Below are positions 16,879 through 25,289 of a DNA stretch of 64,000 nt, in pieces. The DNA comes from Algoriphagus iocasae (GTDB lineage: Bacteria > Bacteroidota > Bacteroidia > Cytophagales > Cyclobacteriaceae). Position numbers and translations under genes: made by a program. A model generated the notes under the pieces. It was not told the origin of the DNA and did no database searches. It saw only the letters and a list, made by a program, of their open reading frames with translations. The stretch lies in assembly GCF_014206875.1 (NCBI RefSeq), contig NZ_JACIJO010000002.1, positions 1,230,006-1,294,005 on the forward strand. Reading direction: 5' to 3'. Positions within the stretch are counted from its first letter, which is position 1; the number at the start of each line of letters is the position of its first letter.

Positions 16879-17787
16879 ATGAAAGCTTGGGAAAACTTCA
16901 ACAAACTAGCGGAGACTGTCACCAATGAAATCATCGAGGGAATCCAAAATGAAAACCTTACTTGGGAGCAAGTTTGGAACCCTAGAAATGGGCCGAAAAA
17001 TTATGCTTCAGACAGAGTTTATACAGGTTTTAATGCACTGTGGCTTGCCTGGGTGACAACTTCAAAGAAATTTAGTACTCCTTATTTCCTAACCTTCAAA
17101 CAAGCAAAGCAATTGGGTGGAAATGTAAAAAAGGATGAAAAAGGAACAAAGGTTGTATTCTGGAAGATCTCCAAGTTTGTCAAGGAAAAGACTACTAATG
17201 AAGAAGGCGAAAACGAGGATGTTTTGGGCAGGAAGTTTACCCCCTTTATCTGGACGGTTTTCAACATCGATCAAATAGAAGGGATCGATTTTTCAATACA
17301 AAACACCGAGGAGGAGCGAGTTTTTTCGCCAATCGAAACCTGCGAGGCTATTATTTCAGGTTACAGTGATTGCCCAAATACCGTTTATCAAGGCAATGAA
17401 GCTTATTACAGCCCTGTCAATGATTATATCAATATGCCCGAGAAAGAAGCTTTCCAAGGGGAGGAGCAATTTTATTCCGTGCTTTTTCATGAGGCAATCC
17501 ATTCTACGGGTCATTCAAGAAGATTAGGTAGATTTTCAGAAAGACCTGCTTTGGTGGGGTACCAATCTGCAGAATATTCTAAGGAAGAATTAGTTGCGGA
17601 AATGGGAGCAAGCTTTCTAAATGCTTACGCTGGAATTAAAGAAGTCAATTTTAAAAATTCCTTGGCTTACCTCAAAGGATGGCTCAAGCCTCTAAAGGAT
17701 GATCCAAAAATGCTGATCTATGCAGCACAAAAGGCACACCAAGCAGCCAATTACATACTTGGAATTCAAGCTGAGGGGGAGGAGTAA
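16879..17787 (+). CDS. ardC: ArdC-like antirestriction protein (ssDNA-binding domain plus zincin)
   Basis: A 302-residue protein. Residues 1-125 match the ArdC N-terminal single-strand DNA-binding domain (TNEIIEGIQN, NPRNGPKNYASDRVYTGFNALWL, then TPYFLTFKQAKQLGGNVKK). The C-terminal zinc-metallopeptidase-like domain has HEAIH (H204, E205, H208) and a later glutamate in KEELVAEMGASF. ArdC protects incoming single-stranded DNA during conjugation and counters host restriction. The gene is monocistronic, with a terminator at its 3' end. It is oriented with the transfer genes. Confidence 0.92.
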   Translation: MKAWENFNKLAETVTNEIIEGIQNENLTWEQVWNPRNGPKNYASDRVYTGFNALWLAWVTTSKKFSTPYFLTFKQAKQLGGNVKKDEKGTKVVFWKISKFVKEKTTNEEGENEDVLGRKFTPFIWTVFNIDQIEGIDFSIQNTEEERVFSPIETCEAIISGYSDCPNTVYQGNEAYYSPVNDYINMPEKEAFQGEEQFYSVLFHEAIHSTGHSRRLGRFSERPALVGYQSAEYSKEELVAEMGASFLNAYAGIKEVNFKNSLAYLKGWLKPLKDDPKMLIYAAQKAHQAANYILGIQAEGEE

Positions 17788-17802
17788 TTTCCCCTCTTTT
17801 TC
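17773..17802 (+). terminator. Terminator of ardC
   Basis: Stem GAGGGG (17773-17778) and CCCCTC (17791-17796) with a 12-nt loop that contains the TAA stop, followed by TTTTTC. Confidence 0.75.
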
Positions 17803-17858
17803 TTATGCTTCGGTTTTTACTAACTTAACTTTTCTTAGGCTAAATCACTTAAACCAAT

Positions 17859-18044
17859 ATGTCGGAATCTTTGCTAATCGTGATATTATTTCTTGGAACT
17901 GGATTTGCCCTTTCCCTGATCCAAGATTCACACCTAAAAAAGCCCTTTCTTTCCAGAATGGGCTTTACATTGGTTAGCTTTGGTTCGTTTTGTTTTTTTC
18001 TGTTGGGATCTTTCGCTTCTTTGAAATTCCTTTTTGGATTCTAG
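17859..18044 (+). CDS. Small two-helix membrane protein
   Basis: A 61-residue frame with ATG start and two hydrophobic segments (about residues 4-20 and 34-58) joined by a charged loop (QDSHLKKPFLSR). It is convergent with, and overlaps by 4 nt, the small membrane gene on the other strand. No family recognised. It could be a real small protein of the element or a chance frame. Confidence 0.45.
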   Translation: MSESLLIVILFLGTGFALSLIQDSHLKKPFLSRMGFTLVSFGSFCFFLLGSFASLKFLFGF

Positions 18045-18241
18045 AGTTTATCTAGGATTTCTCTGATTAGCCTTTCTCTGTCTAGTTCCTTTTTTCTTTT
18101 TGCTCGTAGGCTCAGGATATAAAGGATCCACACTCCCCAGGCAACTGCAAAAAGTGGAAAAGGATTTTCTGCTCCCAATGCCCCAATCATTGCAATGAAG
18201 CTGATGAATATTGTTCCTAAAAATTTTATTGTTGGCCACAT
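18041..18241 (-). CDS. Small two-helix membrane protein, intact copy of a thrice-repeated gene start
   Basis: A 66-residue frame, start ATG at 18241. Two hydrophobic segments (about residues 5-25 and 28-46) are followed by a very basic, charged tail (RAKRKKELDRERLIREIL). Its first 20 codons and upstream DNA recur near 54.0 kb as MWSVIKFLGTVSISFIAMIG then a nearby stop, and near 26.7 kb as a start-less IWSAIKFSGTALI then a stop. That coding-frame resemblance supports this being a real gene whose other two copies are broken. Function unknown. Confidence 0.55.
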   Translation of the reverse strand: MWPTIKFLGTIFISFIAMIGALGAENPFPLFAVAWGVWILYILSLRAKRKKELDRERLIREILDKL

Positions 18242-18344
18242 AACCAGATAGTTTACTTGATGGTCTATAGTATTAGTTTACGATTAATTTTTATGAGAGT
18301 TCTTAAAAATGTAAATAAGTAAAGATGTTTTTATATAAAAATAT
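18153..18344 (-). repeat. Cargo-border repeat, copy A
   Basis: About 190 bp covering the 5' half of the small membrane-protein gene and its upstream region, up to the 3' end of the PIN-like gene. It shares CCTAAAAATTTTATT, then GCCACATAACCAGATA-type sequence, and finally GTAAATAAGTAAAG plus GTTTTTATATAAAAA, with copy C (53947-54140). A shorter form is copy B (26657-26775). All copies have the same orientation. Confidence 0.7.
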
Positions 18345-19111
18345 TATTCATTGTGCTGATATAAATATTTCGTCATTTTTGCTTCTTTAGCAAGGTTGTT
18401 CCACCTTTTCTCCAGAGTCCAATATTTATCTCCAGGCTGGGCGTAAATCATATTTCTTAGATCATTTTCATCGTTTCCATCCGCCTTCATCCTAGAAAAC
18501 ATCATTTTTCTCATATAGGATGCCCCAATTGAGGTATAGAATTCAAATTGCTCCCAAGGAAATGTGTCAACGGAATATGTGCCCAATTCCCTTTCGTTCA
18601 ATTTGTGTATAAACCACTTTTTAAAATCAAGTAAATGCCGAGTCGCATCTGAATATTTTTTTAGAGCCCTTTTTACATCATTGTCGAGATTATTTAGGTC
18701 ATTCAAGAAATGAGCCCATTCGCCAAAATTCTTTCTTCGAATAGAGGCTATATTTTCAAGTTTATCTTTAAAGCTATTCGAGATCAATCCTTCTTTTGGA
18801 TGATTAAGCAGAACTCTTAGGAAACCCATTGTGAAATCTTCCTCAATTTTAAAAGCAGATTCAAAATCCTTATCAATTAATGAGGTAGCATGATCCCAAG
18901 GGTAATGCAAAATGATTTGTGGTTTAACTTTTACAATTTCTCGTATTGCTGCTTGTACCTCTGCTAGTTTTATTAGGTTGTTTGGCGAAAATGCCAATTC
19001 CATTAATGAAAGCTTTGTGCATACTAGAGTGTATTGATTTGGGTCGGGAACCTGAATTGTATTTTTGCTCAATTCATACCAAATCATGGTATCACAAATA
19101 ATTCTTGTCAT
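18344..19111 (-). CDS. PIN-like domain protein, putative RNase
   Basis: A 255-residue protein. The start (IICDTMIWYELS) has the first-strand Asp of PIN nucleases, followed at about residue 37 by LMELAF with the conserved Glu. Near the C-terminus NDENDLRNMIYAQPGDKYWTLE has the acidic pair and the late D-x-x-x-T/TxE-like turn of the PIN active site. The middle (about residues 60-190) is a long helical insert, so the protein is larger than a typical VapC toxin (about 130). No antitoxin partner is next to it. It is divergent from the type III restriction operon and lies just inside the cargo repeat, so it probably belongs to the defence module. Confidence 0.65.
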   Translation of the reverse strand: MTRIICDTMIWYELSKNTIQVPDPNQYTLVCTKLSLMELAFSPNNLIKLAEVQAAIREIVKVKPQIILHYPWDHATSLIDKDFESAFKIEEDFTMGFLRVLLNHPKEGLISNSFKDKLENIASIRRKNFGEWAHFLNDLNNLDNDVKRALKKYSDATRHLLDFKKWFIHKLNERELGTYSVDTFPWEQFEFYTSIGASYMRKMMFSRMKADGNDENDLRNMIYAQPGDKYWTLEKRWNNLAKEAKMTKYLYQHNE

Positions 19112-19338
19112 TGAGAGGAAGTTTTAGTGACAATGAAGAATGGATATTTCAAATCGGCTAAAATTAACTTATTTCTTCTTTTCTCAGATTCCCAGATGCT
19201 TACCTCCAACAGATATTTTTGAAAGGATGACACAATTTGTCAGTTTAAAGAGAGTATAAGTCAATCAGATCTTTGCTCACCAATTCTCTTGAACCGATTC
19301 TTAGTACTCATTAAATATGAAGTTTGTATTAAAAGGCC

Positions 19339-19357
19339 TATCTCAAAAAATGAGATA
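19339..19357. promoter_or_regulatory. Palindromic operator candidate for the XRE regulator
   Basis: Perfect 7-nt half-sites TATCTCA and TGAGATA separated by AAAAA, 43 nt upstream of the regulator ATG at 19401. In type III or type II restriction loci such palindromes are often bound by the small controller protein. No convincing -33/-7 pair could be fixed around it. Confidence 0.5.
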
Positions 19358-19400
19358 ATTGGTTTTTTTCTCTATTTTTAGTTTCGGACTTATTAAAGAG

Positions 19401-19610
19401 ATGAACAGGATTAAAGAAGTGCTTGAGGAAAAGGGTATTACCCAAACTTGGCTTGCAGAGCAGCTGGGGAAAAGCTACAATATGGTCAATAGCTACGTCC
19501 AAAACCGTCAACAGCCCCGTTTGGAAATTCTTTTTGAAATCGCCAAAATCCTCCAAGTAAGCGCCAAAGATCTCCTGGTGGATCAAAATCCTGCAAATCA
19601 GTCCAATTGA
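19401..19610 (+). CDS. XRE family HTH regulator of the restriction operon
   Basis: A 69-residue protein starting at ATG 19401 (the longer frame from 19359 uses a poor start and adds non-homologous hydrophobic residues). It consists of a single Cro/C1-type helix-turn-helix: ITQTWLAEQLGKSYNMVNSY (residues 13-32) followed by IAKILQVSAKDLL. It is 24 nt upstream of mod and preceded by a perfect palindrome. The layout is that of a controller (C-protein-like) gene that times methyltransferase and nuclease expression. Confidence 0.85.
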   Translation: MNRIKEVLEEKGITQTWLAEQLGKSYNMVNSYVQNRQQPRLEILFEIAKILQVSAKDLLVDQNPANQSN

Positions 19611-19634
19611 AAAACAGCAAAAGATAAAAGACGA

Positions 19635-21620
19635 ATGTCAGATCATACTACACAAGAAATGGATGGAAAGAGCCTTTCACCCACTGAAGAAAAATTGAAA
19701 GCTTTGAGGGAAGTACTTCCTGAGGTTTTTACCGAAAATCAGATCGATTGGGAAAAGCTCAAAGCCACTTTAGGTGAAAACATCAATTTTTCAAATGAAC
19801 GCTATGTGCTCAACTGGGCTGGAAAAAGTGATGCTTTTAAGATACTTCAAATACCTTCCACTAAAACTCTGGTTCCTGCCAAAGATGAAAGCGTAAACTT
19901 TGATGAAACCCAAAACATCTTCATCGAAGGGGAGAATTTGGAAGTGCTGAAGGTGCTCCAGAAGAGTTACTTTGGCAAGGTCAAAATGATCTACATCGAC
20001 CCTCCCTATAATACCGGTAATGACTCTTTTATCTATCCCGACAAGTTTTCAGAAACTAAAGCAGACTATGAGAAGCGTGTAGGCGATAAGGACGAGGATG
20101 GCTACATGACGAAGGATGGCATGTTTAAAAAGAACAGCAAGGAAAATGGGCAGTATCATAGCAATTGGCTCAATATGATGATGCCAAGACTCTATCTGGC
20201 CAAAAACCTACTACGACAGGATGGAGTGATCTTCATTTCCATCGATGACAACGAAGTCCATAATCTTCGCCTTTTGATGAATGAAATTTTCGGAGAGGAG
20301 AATTTTGTTGGACAGTTTATATGGCAATCGAAAAAAGGGGGAGGAAGTGATTCGACTACAGTAGTTCAGGATCACGAGTATGTAATTTGTTATTCAAAGT
20401 ATATGCATTTTTTAAAAATTGGAATGGTTGAGATTATTTCAGAACCACTTGATAAGAAAGATGAAATTGGGGCATATAGACGGGGAAGAGAGCTAAATAA
20501 GTGGGGATCCAATTCAAGAAGGGTCGATAGGCCTACTATGTGGTTTCCTGTCCCTGGTCCGAAAGGCGAAGACGTTTACCCAATAAAGAATGATGGAAGT
20601 GAAGGATGTTGGAGATTCGGTAAGGAAAACATGATGAATTTTGTCAAAAATGGAAATGTTGAGTTTGTAAAAAGAGATGATGGATCTTACGTTGTGTATG
20701 AAAAAATCAGGTCTGAAGAAAGTAGATTTAAGCCATATAGAACCCTTTTAAAGGATGTTAATGCTACCTCTGAAGGGTCAATGACTGTTAGGGATCTTTT
20801 TGACGGGGAAAAAGTGTTTTCGTTTCCAAAGCCACATTCTTTACTTAAGAACCTGTTTAGTATTGGTGCAACAAGTTCGAAAGGGGAAATTATATTGGAC
20901 TTTTTTGCTGGGAGTTCAAGCACAGCACATGCAATTATGGATCTAAATAAAAGTGACGGAGGTCATCGAAAACACATCTGTGTGCAACTTCCAGAACTTT
21001 GTGAGGAGAAAAGCGAGGCTTTTAGGGCAGGATATTCTACCATCGCAGATATTTCCAAGGAACGGATTCGCAGGGCGGCTAAAAAGATCCAAGGTGAAAT
21101 TGAGGAGGAAGTCAATTCGCTTAGGCAAAAACTCAGAAAGCTGGAAGGAGAGATTCCGACTGGAGAGGTCAAAACAGAAATTGCAAGCCTCCAAGAAAAA
21201 ATCCAATCGCTACAAACCCAGGATCTGGGTTTCAAGGTACTTAAGTTGGATGATAGCAACTTCAAGCAATGGAAGCAGCTTTCCGGTCACAGTGCCCAGG
21301 CTTTGGCCGAGCAGATCAAGCTCTTTGTTGATCCAGTAGCTGAGTCTGCCACTGAAGAAAGCATGGTCTATGAGCTCCTCCTTAAGAGCGGGAAAGATCT
21401 CAATAGCCAAATTGAGAAAAGATCAGATGCCTACTGGATCAATGGAAAAGAGCTAATCTTGATCTTGGACAAAGTTCCCGAAGACACGATCAAAGAAGTG
21501 ATCGATGCAAAGCCCTCCAAGGTCATTGCTTTGGATAGGATCTTTAAGGAGAATGATCAGCTTAAAACCAATACCGTCCTGCAAATGAGAGATGCGGGGA
21601 TAGAATTCAAGACGATTTAA
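19635..21620 (+). CDS. mod: Type III restriction-modification methyltransferase (Mod)
   Basis: A 661-residue N6-adenine methyltransferase. The catalytic motif IV MIYIDPPYNTGN (residues 118-129) precedes the AdoMet-binding motif I ILDFFAGSSSTAHA (about 419-432), the beta-class order of type III Mod proteins. The variable stretch between them (about residues 220-400), slightly AT-richer than its flanks, is the target recognition domain. A coiled coil near residues 475-530 (EEEVNSLRQKLRKLEGEIPT) and a C-terminal domain follow. It is the first large gene of an operon mod-yhcG-res. Confidence 0.93.
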   Translation: MSDHTTQEMDGKSLSPTEEKLKALREVLPEVFTENQIDWEKLKATLGENINFSNERYVLNWAGKSDAFKILQIPSTKTLVPAKDESVNFDETQNIFIEGENLEVLKVLQKSYFGKVKMIYIDPPYNTGNDSFIYPDKFSETKADYEKRVGDKDEDGYMTKDGMFKKNSKENGQYHSNWLNMMMPRLYLAKNLLRQDGVIFISIDDNEVHNLRLLMNEIFGEENFVGQFIWQSKKGGGSDSTTVVQDHEYVICYSKYMHFLKIGMVEIISEPLDKKDEIGAYRRGRELNKWGSNSRRVDRPTMWFPVPGPKGEDVYPIKNDGSEGCWRFGKENMMNFVKNGNVEFVKRDDGSYVVYEKIRSEESRFKPYRTLLKDVNATSEGSMTVRDLFDGEKVFSFPKPHSLLKNLFSIGATSSKGEIILDFFAGSSSTAHAIMDLNKSDGGHRKHICVQLPELCEEKSEAFRAGYSTIADISKERIRRAAKKIQGEIEEEVNSLRQKLRKLEGEIPTGEVKTEIASLQEKIQSLQTQDLGFKVLKLDDSNFKQWKQLSGHSAQALAEQIKLFVDPVAESATEESMVYELLLKSGKDLNSQIEKRSDAYWINGKELILILDKVPEDTIKEVIDAKPSKVIALDRIFKENDQLKTNTVLQMRDAGIEFKTI

Positions 21621-21623
21621 TCC

Positions 21624-22637
21624 ATGGAGTTACTTGCTTATCAGTCACTTTTTAGTGACATCAAACAAAAAATCCAAAGATCTCAGATCAAGGCCGCTGT
21701 GGCTGTCAATTCTGAGATGATTCTATTGTATTGGGAGATTGGTAAATCCATCGCTGAAAAGCAAAGCCAAGAGGGTTGGTCTGCCGGTGTGATACCCCAA
21801 TTGTCAAAGGACTTGCAAAAGGACCTTCCTGGCACCAAGGGTTTTTCAGAAAGAAATTTAGGTAGGATGTTGGCCTTTTACAGGGAATATCCAGAAGCTT
21901 CAATTTTGCCACAGCTTGTGGCAAAATTGCCTTGGGGTCACAATATCCTCCTAATCGAGAAAATCAAAGAAAAGGAACTACGGTTTTGGTATGCGGAACA
22001 ATGCATCGCCAACAATTGGAGCAGAGATATATTGGATACCCAAATCAAAACCAATTTGTTCGGTCGGATAGGTAATTCAGTCAATAACTTTGAAGAAACC
22101 TTGCCTGCGCCACTTTCAGATCTTGCAAATCAAACACTGAAAGATCCCTATATTTTTGATTTTCTTACACTGGACGCACAACATCGAGAGCGGGATATTG
22201 AAAAGCAATTGATCCAGCACATTACCCAATTCCTATTGGAGCTTGGGAAGGGTTTTGCCTTTATAGGAAACCAGTATCACTTAAAAGTTGCAGAAAGCGA
22301 TTATTACCTGGATCTGCTTTTTTTCCATACCCGCCTGAAATGCTATGTGGTAATAGAGCTGAAAAACACACGATTTATCCCTGAGTATGCAGGAAAGTTA
22401 AATTTCTATTTGTCAGCAGTAGATAGCTTGGTCAAGGATGTTGCAGACAATCCTACGATCGGGATATTGCTATGCAAAGACAAAAGTAATATCGAAGTGG
22501 AATTTGCCCTAAGAGACATCAATAAGCCGATGGGAGTGAGTGAGCTTAAATTGGTCGAAAACTTACCGGATAATCTCAAGAGCAGTCTTCCGACTATTGA
22601 AGAAATTGAAGTGGAATTTGATAAGATGAAGAAATGA
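21624..22637 (+). CDS. YhcG/DUF1016-type PDDEXK nuclease
   Basis: A 337-residue protein of the YhcG (DUF1016) family. The N-terminal helical domain has the family stretches MILLYWEIGKSIAEKQ and GFSERNLGRMLAFYREYP. The C-terminal PD-(D/E)xK-like core is DYYLDLLFFHTRLKCYVVIELK-type (about residues 222-245, shown here in part), with D227 or a near neighbour, and E and K in IELK. Such genes are often inserted between mod and res or beside type I systems; their exact role in restriction is not established. It is 3 nt after mod and overlaps res by ATGA. Confidence 0.88.
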   Translation: MELLAYQSLFSDIKQKIQRSQIKAAVAVNSEMILLYWEIGKSIAEKQSQEGWSAGVIPQLSKDLQKDLPGTKGFSERNLGRMLAFYREYPEASILPQLVAKLPWGHNILLIEKIKEKELRFWYAEQCIANNWSRDILDTQIKTNLFGRIGNSVNNFEETLPAPLSDLANQTLKDPYIFDFLTLDAQHRERDIEKQLIQHITQFLLELGKGFAFIGNQYHLKVAESDYYLDLLFFHTRLKCYVVIELKNTRFIPEYAGKLNFYLSAVDSLVKDVADNPTIGILLCKDKSNIEVEFALRDINKPMGVSELKLVENLPDNLKSSLPTIEEIEVEFDKMKK

Positions 22638-25285
22638 AGCTAAGCTTTGAGTCAAACCTAGAACATCAGCTAAAAGCTGTCAAGTCCATTACAGATATTT
22701 TTGAAGGCCAACCTTTAGAGGATTCATTGGTAGAGTTCAACCTCCAAGAAGAAGGAACACTGAACTTGATCAATGGTGTCAGCAATAACCTTGTTCTTTC
22801 CGAAGAGCAAATTCTGGCTAATCTGAAACAAGTACAATCAGATAATGACTTGCCTCTCTCTAAGAAGTTGGACGGCATGCACTTTTCCGTGGAAATGGAG
22901 ACAGGAACGGGTAAAACATACGTTTATCTGAGATCTATTTATGAATTGAACAAACTATACGGTTTTAAGAAATTCGTCATCGTGGTGCCTTCTGTGCCAA
23001 TAAGAGAGGGAGTTTTGAAAAATCTGGAAATCACCCATGAGCATTTTCAAACGCTCTATGACAATACTCCGCTCAATTTCCAAGTTTATGACAGCTCAAA
23101 GGTTTCATCGCTGAGAGGCTTTGCTACCACAAACACGATTGAAGTTCTGGTGATCAATATTGATTCCTTTTCAAAGGATGAAAATATCATCAATAAGCCC
23201 AATGACAAGCTGAATGGCCAAAAACCATTGGAGTTTATCCAATCAACTCATCCAGTGGTGATTGTAGATGAGCCACAAAACATGGAGACAGAGAAAAGAA
23301 CTGTAGCAATTGAAAATTTGCAAGGTTTGTGTACGCTCAGATATTCTGCTACCCATCGAAATCAATACAATCTTTGCTATAGTTTAAACCCTGTGAAAGC
23401 CTATGATTTGGGATTAGTGAAGCAAATCGAAGTTGATTCAGTGATGGAAGAAAATGCTTTTAATGATGCATTTATATCCGTAGAAGCGGTCAAAGCAACC
23501 AAAACAAAAGTCACTGCAAAGCTTGCTATAGATAGCAATGAAAAAGGCGGAGTGAGAAAGAAAACTGTAACAGTAGCAGTAGGAGATGATTTGTACAAGC
23601 TTTCGAATGATCGGGAGGCTTACGCTGATGGATATCTGATTGAAGAAATAGATGCAGCGAATAACTGTATCACAATTTCCAATGGGAATATCATTTATAA
23701 AGGAGATAGCCAGGGTGGTTTGACTGAAGAAGTGATGAAGTTCCAAATCCGTAAAACTGTTGAAGAGCATCTAAAAAAGGAGAAGCTTCTCAACAAACAA
23801 GGCATCAAAGTGCTCTCACTATTTTTTATTGATAAAGTTGCTAACTATAGGCAGTATGATGCTTCAGGTATTCCTACCCAAGGAAAGTTTGCACAATGGT
23901 TTGAGGAGATCTATTCGGATTTTATGGCGAAGCCCACATTTAAAGAATTGGATAAATTTCCACTGAAGGATGTGCATAATGGCTACTTTTCCCAAGACAA
24001 TAAGGGAAGGATAAAGGATACCTCGGGTGAAACCAAAGCGGATGATGATACCTACAGTCTGATCATGAAGGACAAGGAAAAATTGCTTGGACTGACCAAT
24101 CCGCTTCGATTTATTTTCTCACATTCTGCTTTGAGGGAAGGTTGGGACAATCCCAATGTATTTCAGATATGTACCTTAAATGAAACCAAATCCGAAATCA
24201 AGAAACGCCAGGAAATCGGAAGAGGTCTCAGACTTGCTGTAGATCAGAACGGAAAAAGAACCTATGACCGGAATATCAATAGACTGACTGTAATTGCGAA
24301 TGAATCCTATGAGGATTTTGCCAAAAGTCTTCAACAGGAAATCGAGGATGAATGCGGTGTGTCATTTGCCGGACGAGTCAAAAACAAACAAACCCGCACG
24401 GCAATCAAATACAGGAAGGGCTTTGAGGCGGATCCGGCATTTTTGGATATCTGGGAAAAGCTCAAAAAACGCACCACGTACAAAGTGGATTATAAAACGG
24501 AGGATCTGATTGACAAAGCAGCAAAGCAACTTAAAGACCTTCCAAAAATCAACGCCCCATCTATTCGGTCTACAAAAGTTAGGATCAATATGGGTACAGC
24601 GGGAGTAGAAACAGAATATGCTGGTGACAAACTGGAATCATATGGTGGTTATTCCTGGAAGATTCCTGATGTATTGGGCTATATCCAAAGTAAAACTGAA
24701 CTGACCAGAACTACTATTGAGCAAATCCTGGTTCAGTCTGGAAGGATAGAAGATATCTTGATTAATCCACAATTGTTTTTGGATCTATCCATTCAGACTA
24801 TCAAGAGGGTTCTACATGACCTGATGATTGATGGAATTAAATATCAAAAGATTGGTACCAAGGAATATGAAATGTCCCTTTTTGAATCTCAGGAACTAGA
24901 AATTTATTTGAATACCTTTTCCTACAAGGTAAGGGACTCTTCAAAAACCATTTATGAAGAATATATCCCTTTGGATTCAGGTGTTGAGAGTCAGTTTGCT
25001 CAGGATTGCGAAAGCAGCGAACAGGTAAAGTTTTATTTCAAATTGCCTAACTGGTTCAAAATCCCAACGCCAATAGGAAATTATAATCCAGACTGGGCGG
25101 TAGTATTTGAAAATGAGGAAAAGATCTATTTCGTCGCCGAAACCAAGGATACAGGAACTCCAGTCGTTGATGTTTATAAGTTAAGTCCCGATGAACAAAT
25201 GAAAATTAAATGCGGCAAAGCTCATTTCGAAGAGTTTAAAGATCTGGAATATAGGGTAGTCAGTAGAGTGGGACAGTTGATTTAG
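22634..25285 (+). CDS. res: Type III restriction endonuclease subunit (Res)
   Basis: An 883-residue helicase-nuclease. The SF2 helicase has Walker A METGTGKT (about residues 87-94), the DEAD-box equivalent VIVDEPQNME (about 208-217), SATHRNQY and the late motif RQEIGRGLRLAVDQ. The C-terminal endonuclease core has PDWAVVF followed by FVAETKDT (about residues 818-842), the PD-(D/E)xK signature of Res subunits. Res cuts unmethylated DNA when it meets a second complex after translocation or sliding. All key motifs look intact, so the system is probably active. Confidence 0.93.
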   Translation: MKLSFESNLEHQLKAVKSITDIFEGQPLEDSLVEFNLQEEGTLNLINGVSNNLVLSEEQILANLKQVQSDNDLPLSKKLDGMHFSVEMETGTGKTYVYLRSIYELNKLYGFKKFVIVVPSVPIREGVLKNLEITHEHFQTLYDNTPLNFQVYDSSKVSSLRGFATTNTIEVLVINIDSFSKDENIINKPNDKLNGQKPLEFIQSTHPVVIVDEPQNMETEKRTVAIENLQGLCTLRYSATHRNQYNLCYSLNPVKAYDLGLVKQIEVDSVMEENAFNDAFISVEAVKATKTKVTAKLAIDSNEKGGVRKKTVTVAVGDDLYKLSNDREAYADGYLIEEIDAANNCITISNGNIIYKGDSQGGLTEEVMKFQIRKTVEEHLKKEKLLNKQGIKVLSLFFIDKVANYRQYDASGIPTQGKFAQWFEEIYSDFMAKPTFKELDKFPLKDVHNGYFSQDNKGRIKDTSGETKADDDTYSLIMKDKEKLLGLTNPLRFIFSHSALREGWDNPNVFQICTLNETKSEIKKRQEIGRGLRLAVDQNGKRTYDRNINRLTVIANESYEDFAKSLQQEIEDECGVSFAGRVKNKQTRTAIKYRKGFEADPAFLDIWEKLKKRTTYKVDYKTEDLIDKAAKQLKDLPKINAPSIRSTKVRINMGTAGVETEYAGDKLESYGGYSWKIPDVLGYIQSKTELTRTTIEQILVQSGRIEDILINPQLFLDLSIQTIKRVLHDLMIDGIKYQKIGTKEYEMSLFESQELEIYLNTFSYKVRDSSKTIYEEYIPLDSGVESQFAQDCESSEQVKFYFKLPNWFKIPTPIGNYNPDWAVVFENEEKIYFVAETKDTGTPVVDVYKLSPDEQMKIKCGKAHFEEFKDLEYRVVSRVGQLI

Positions 25286-25289
25286 AAAG

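Noticed and set aside
16646..16882. 78-codon frame overlapping the ardC start by ATGA
   Set aside because: The overlap is attractive, but the product has no domain-like pattern and the DNA belongs to the structured non-coding island. It could be a leader peptide at most.
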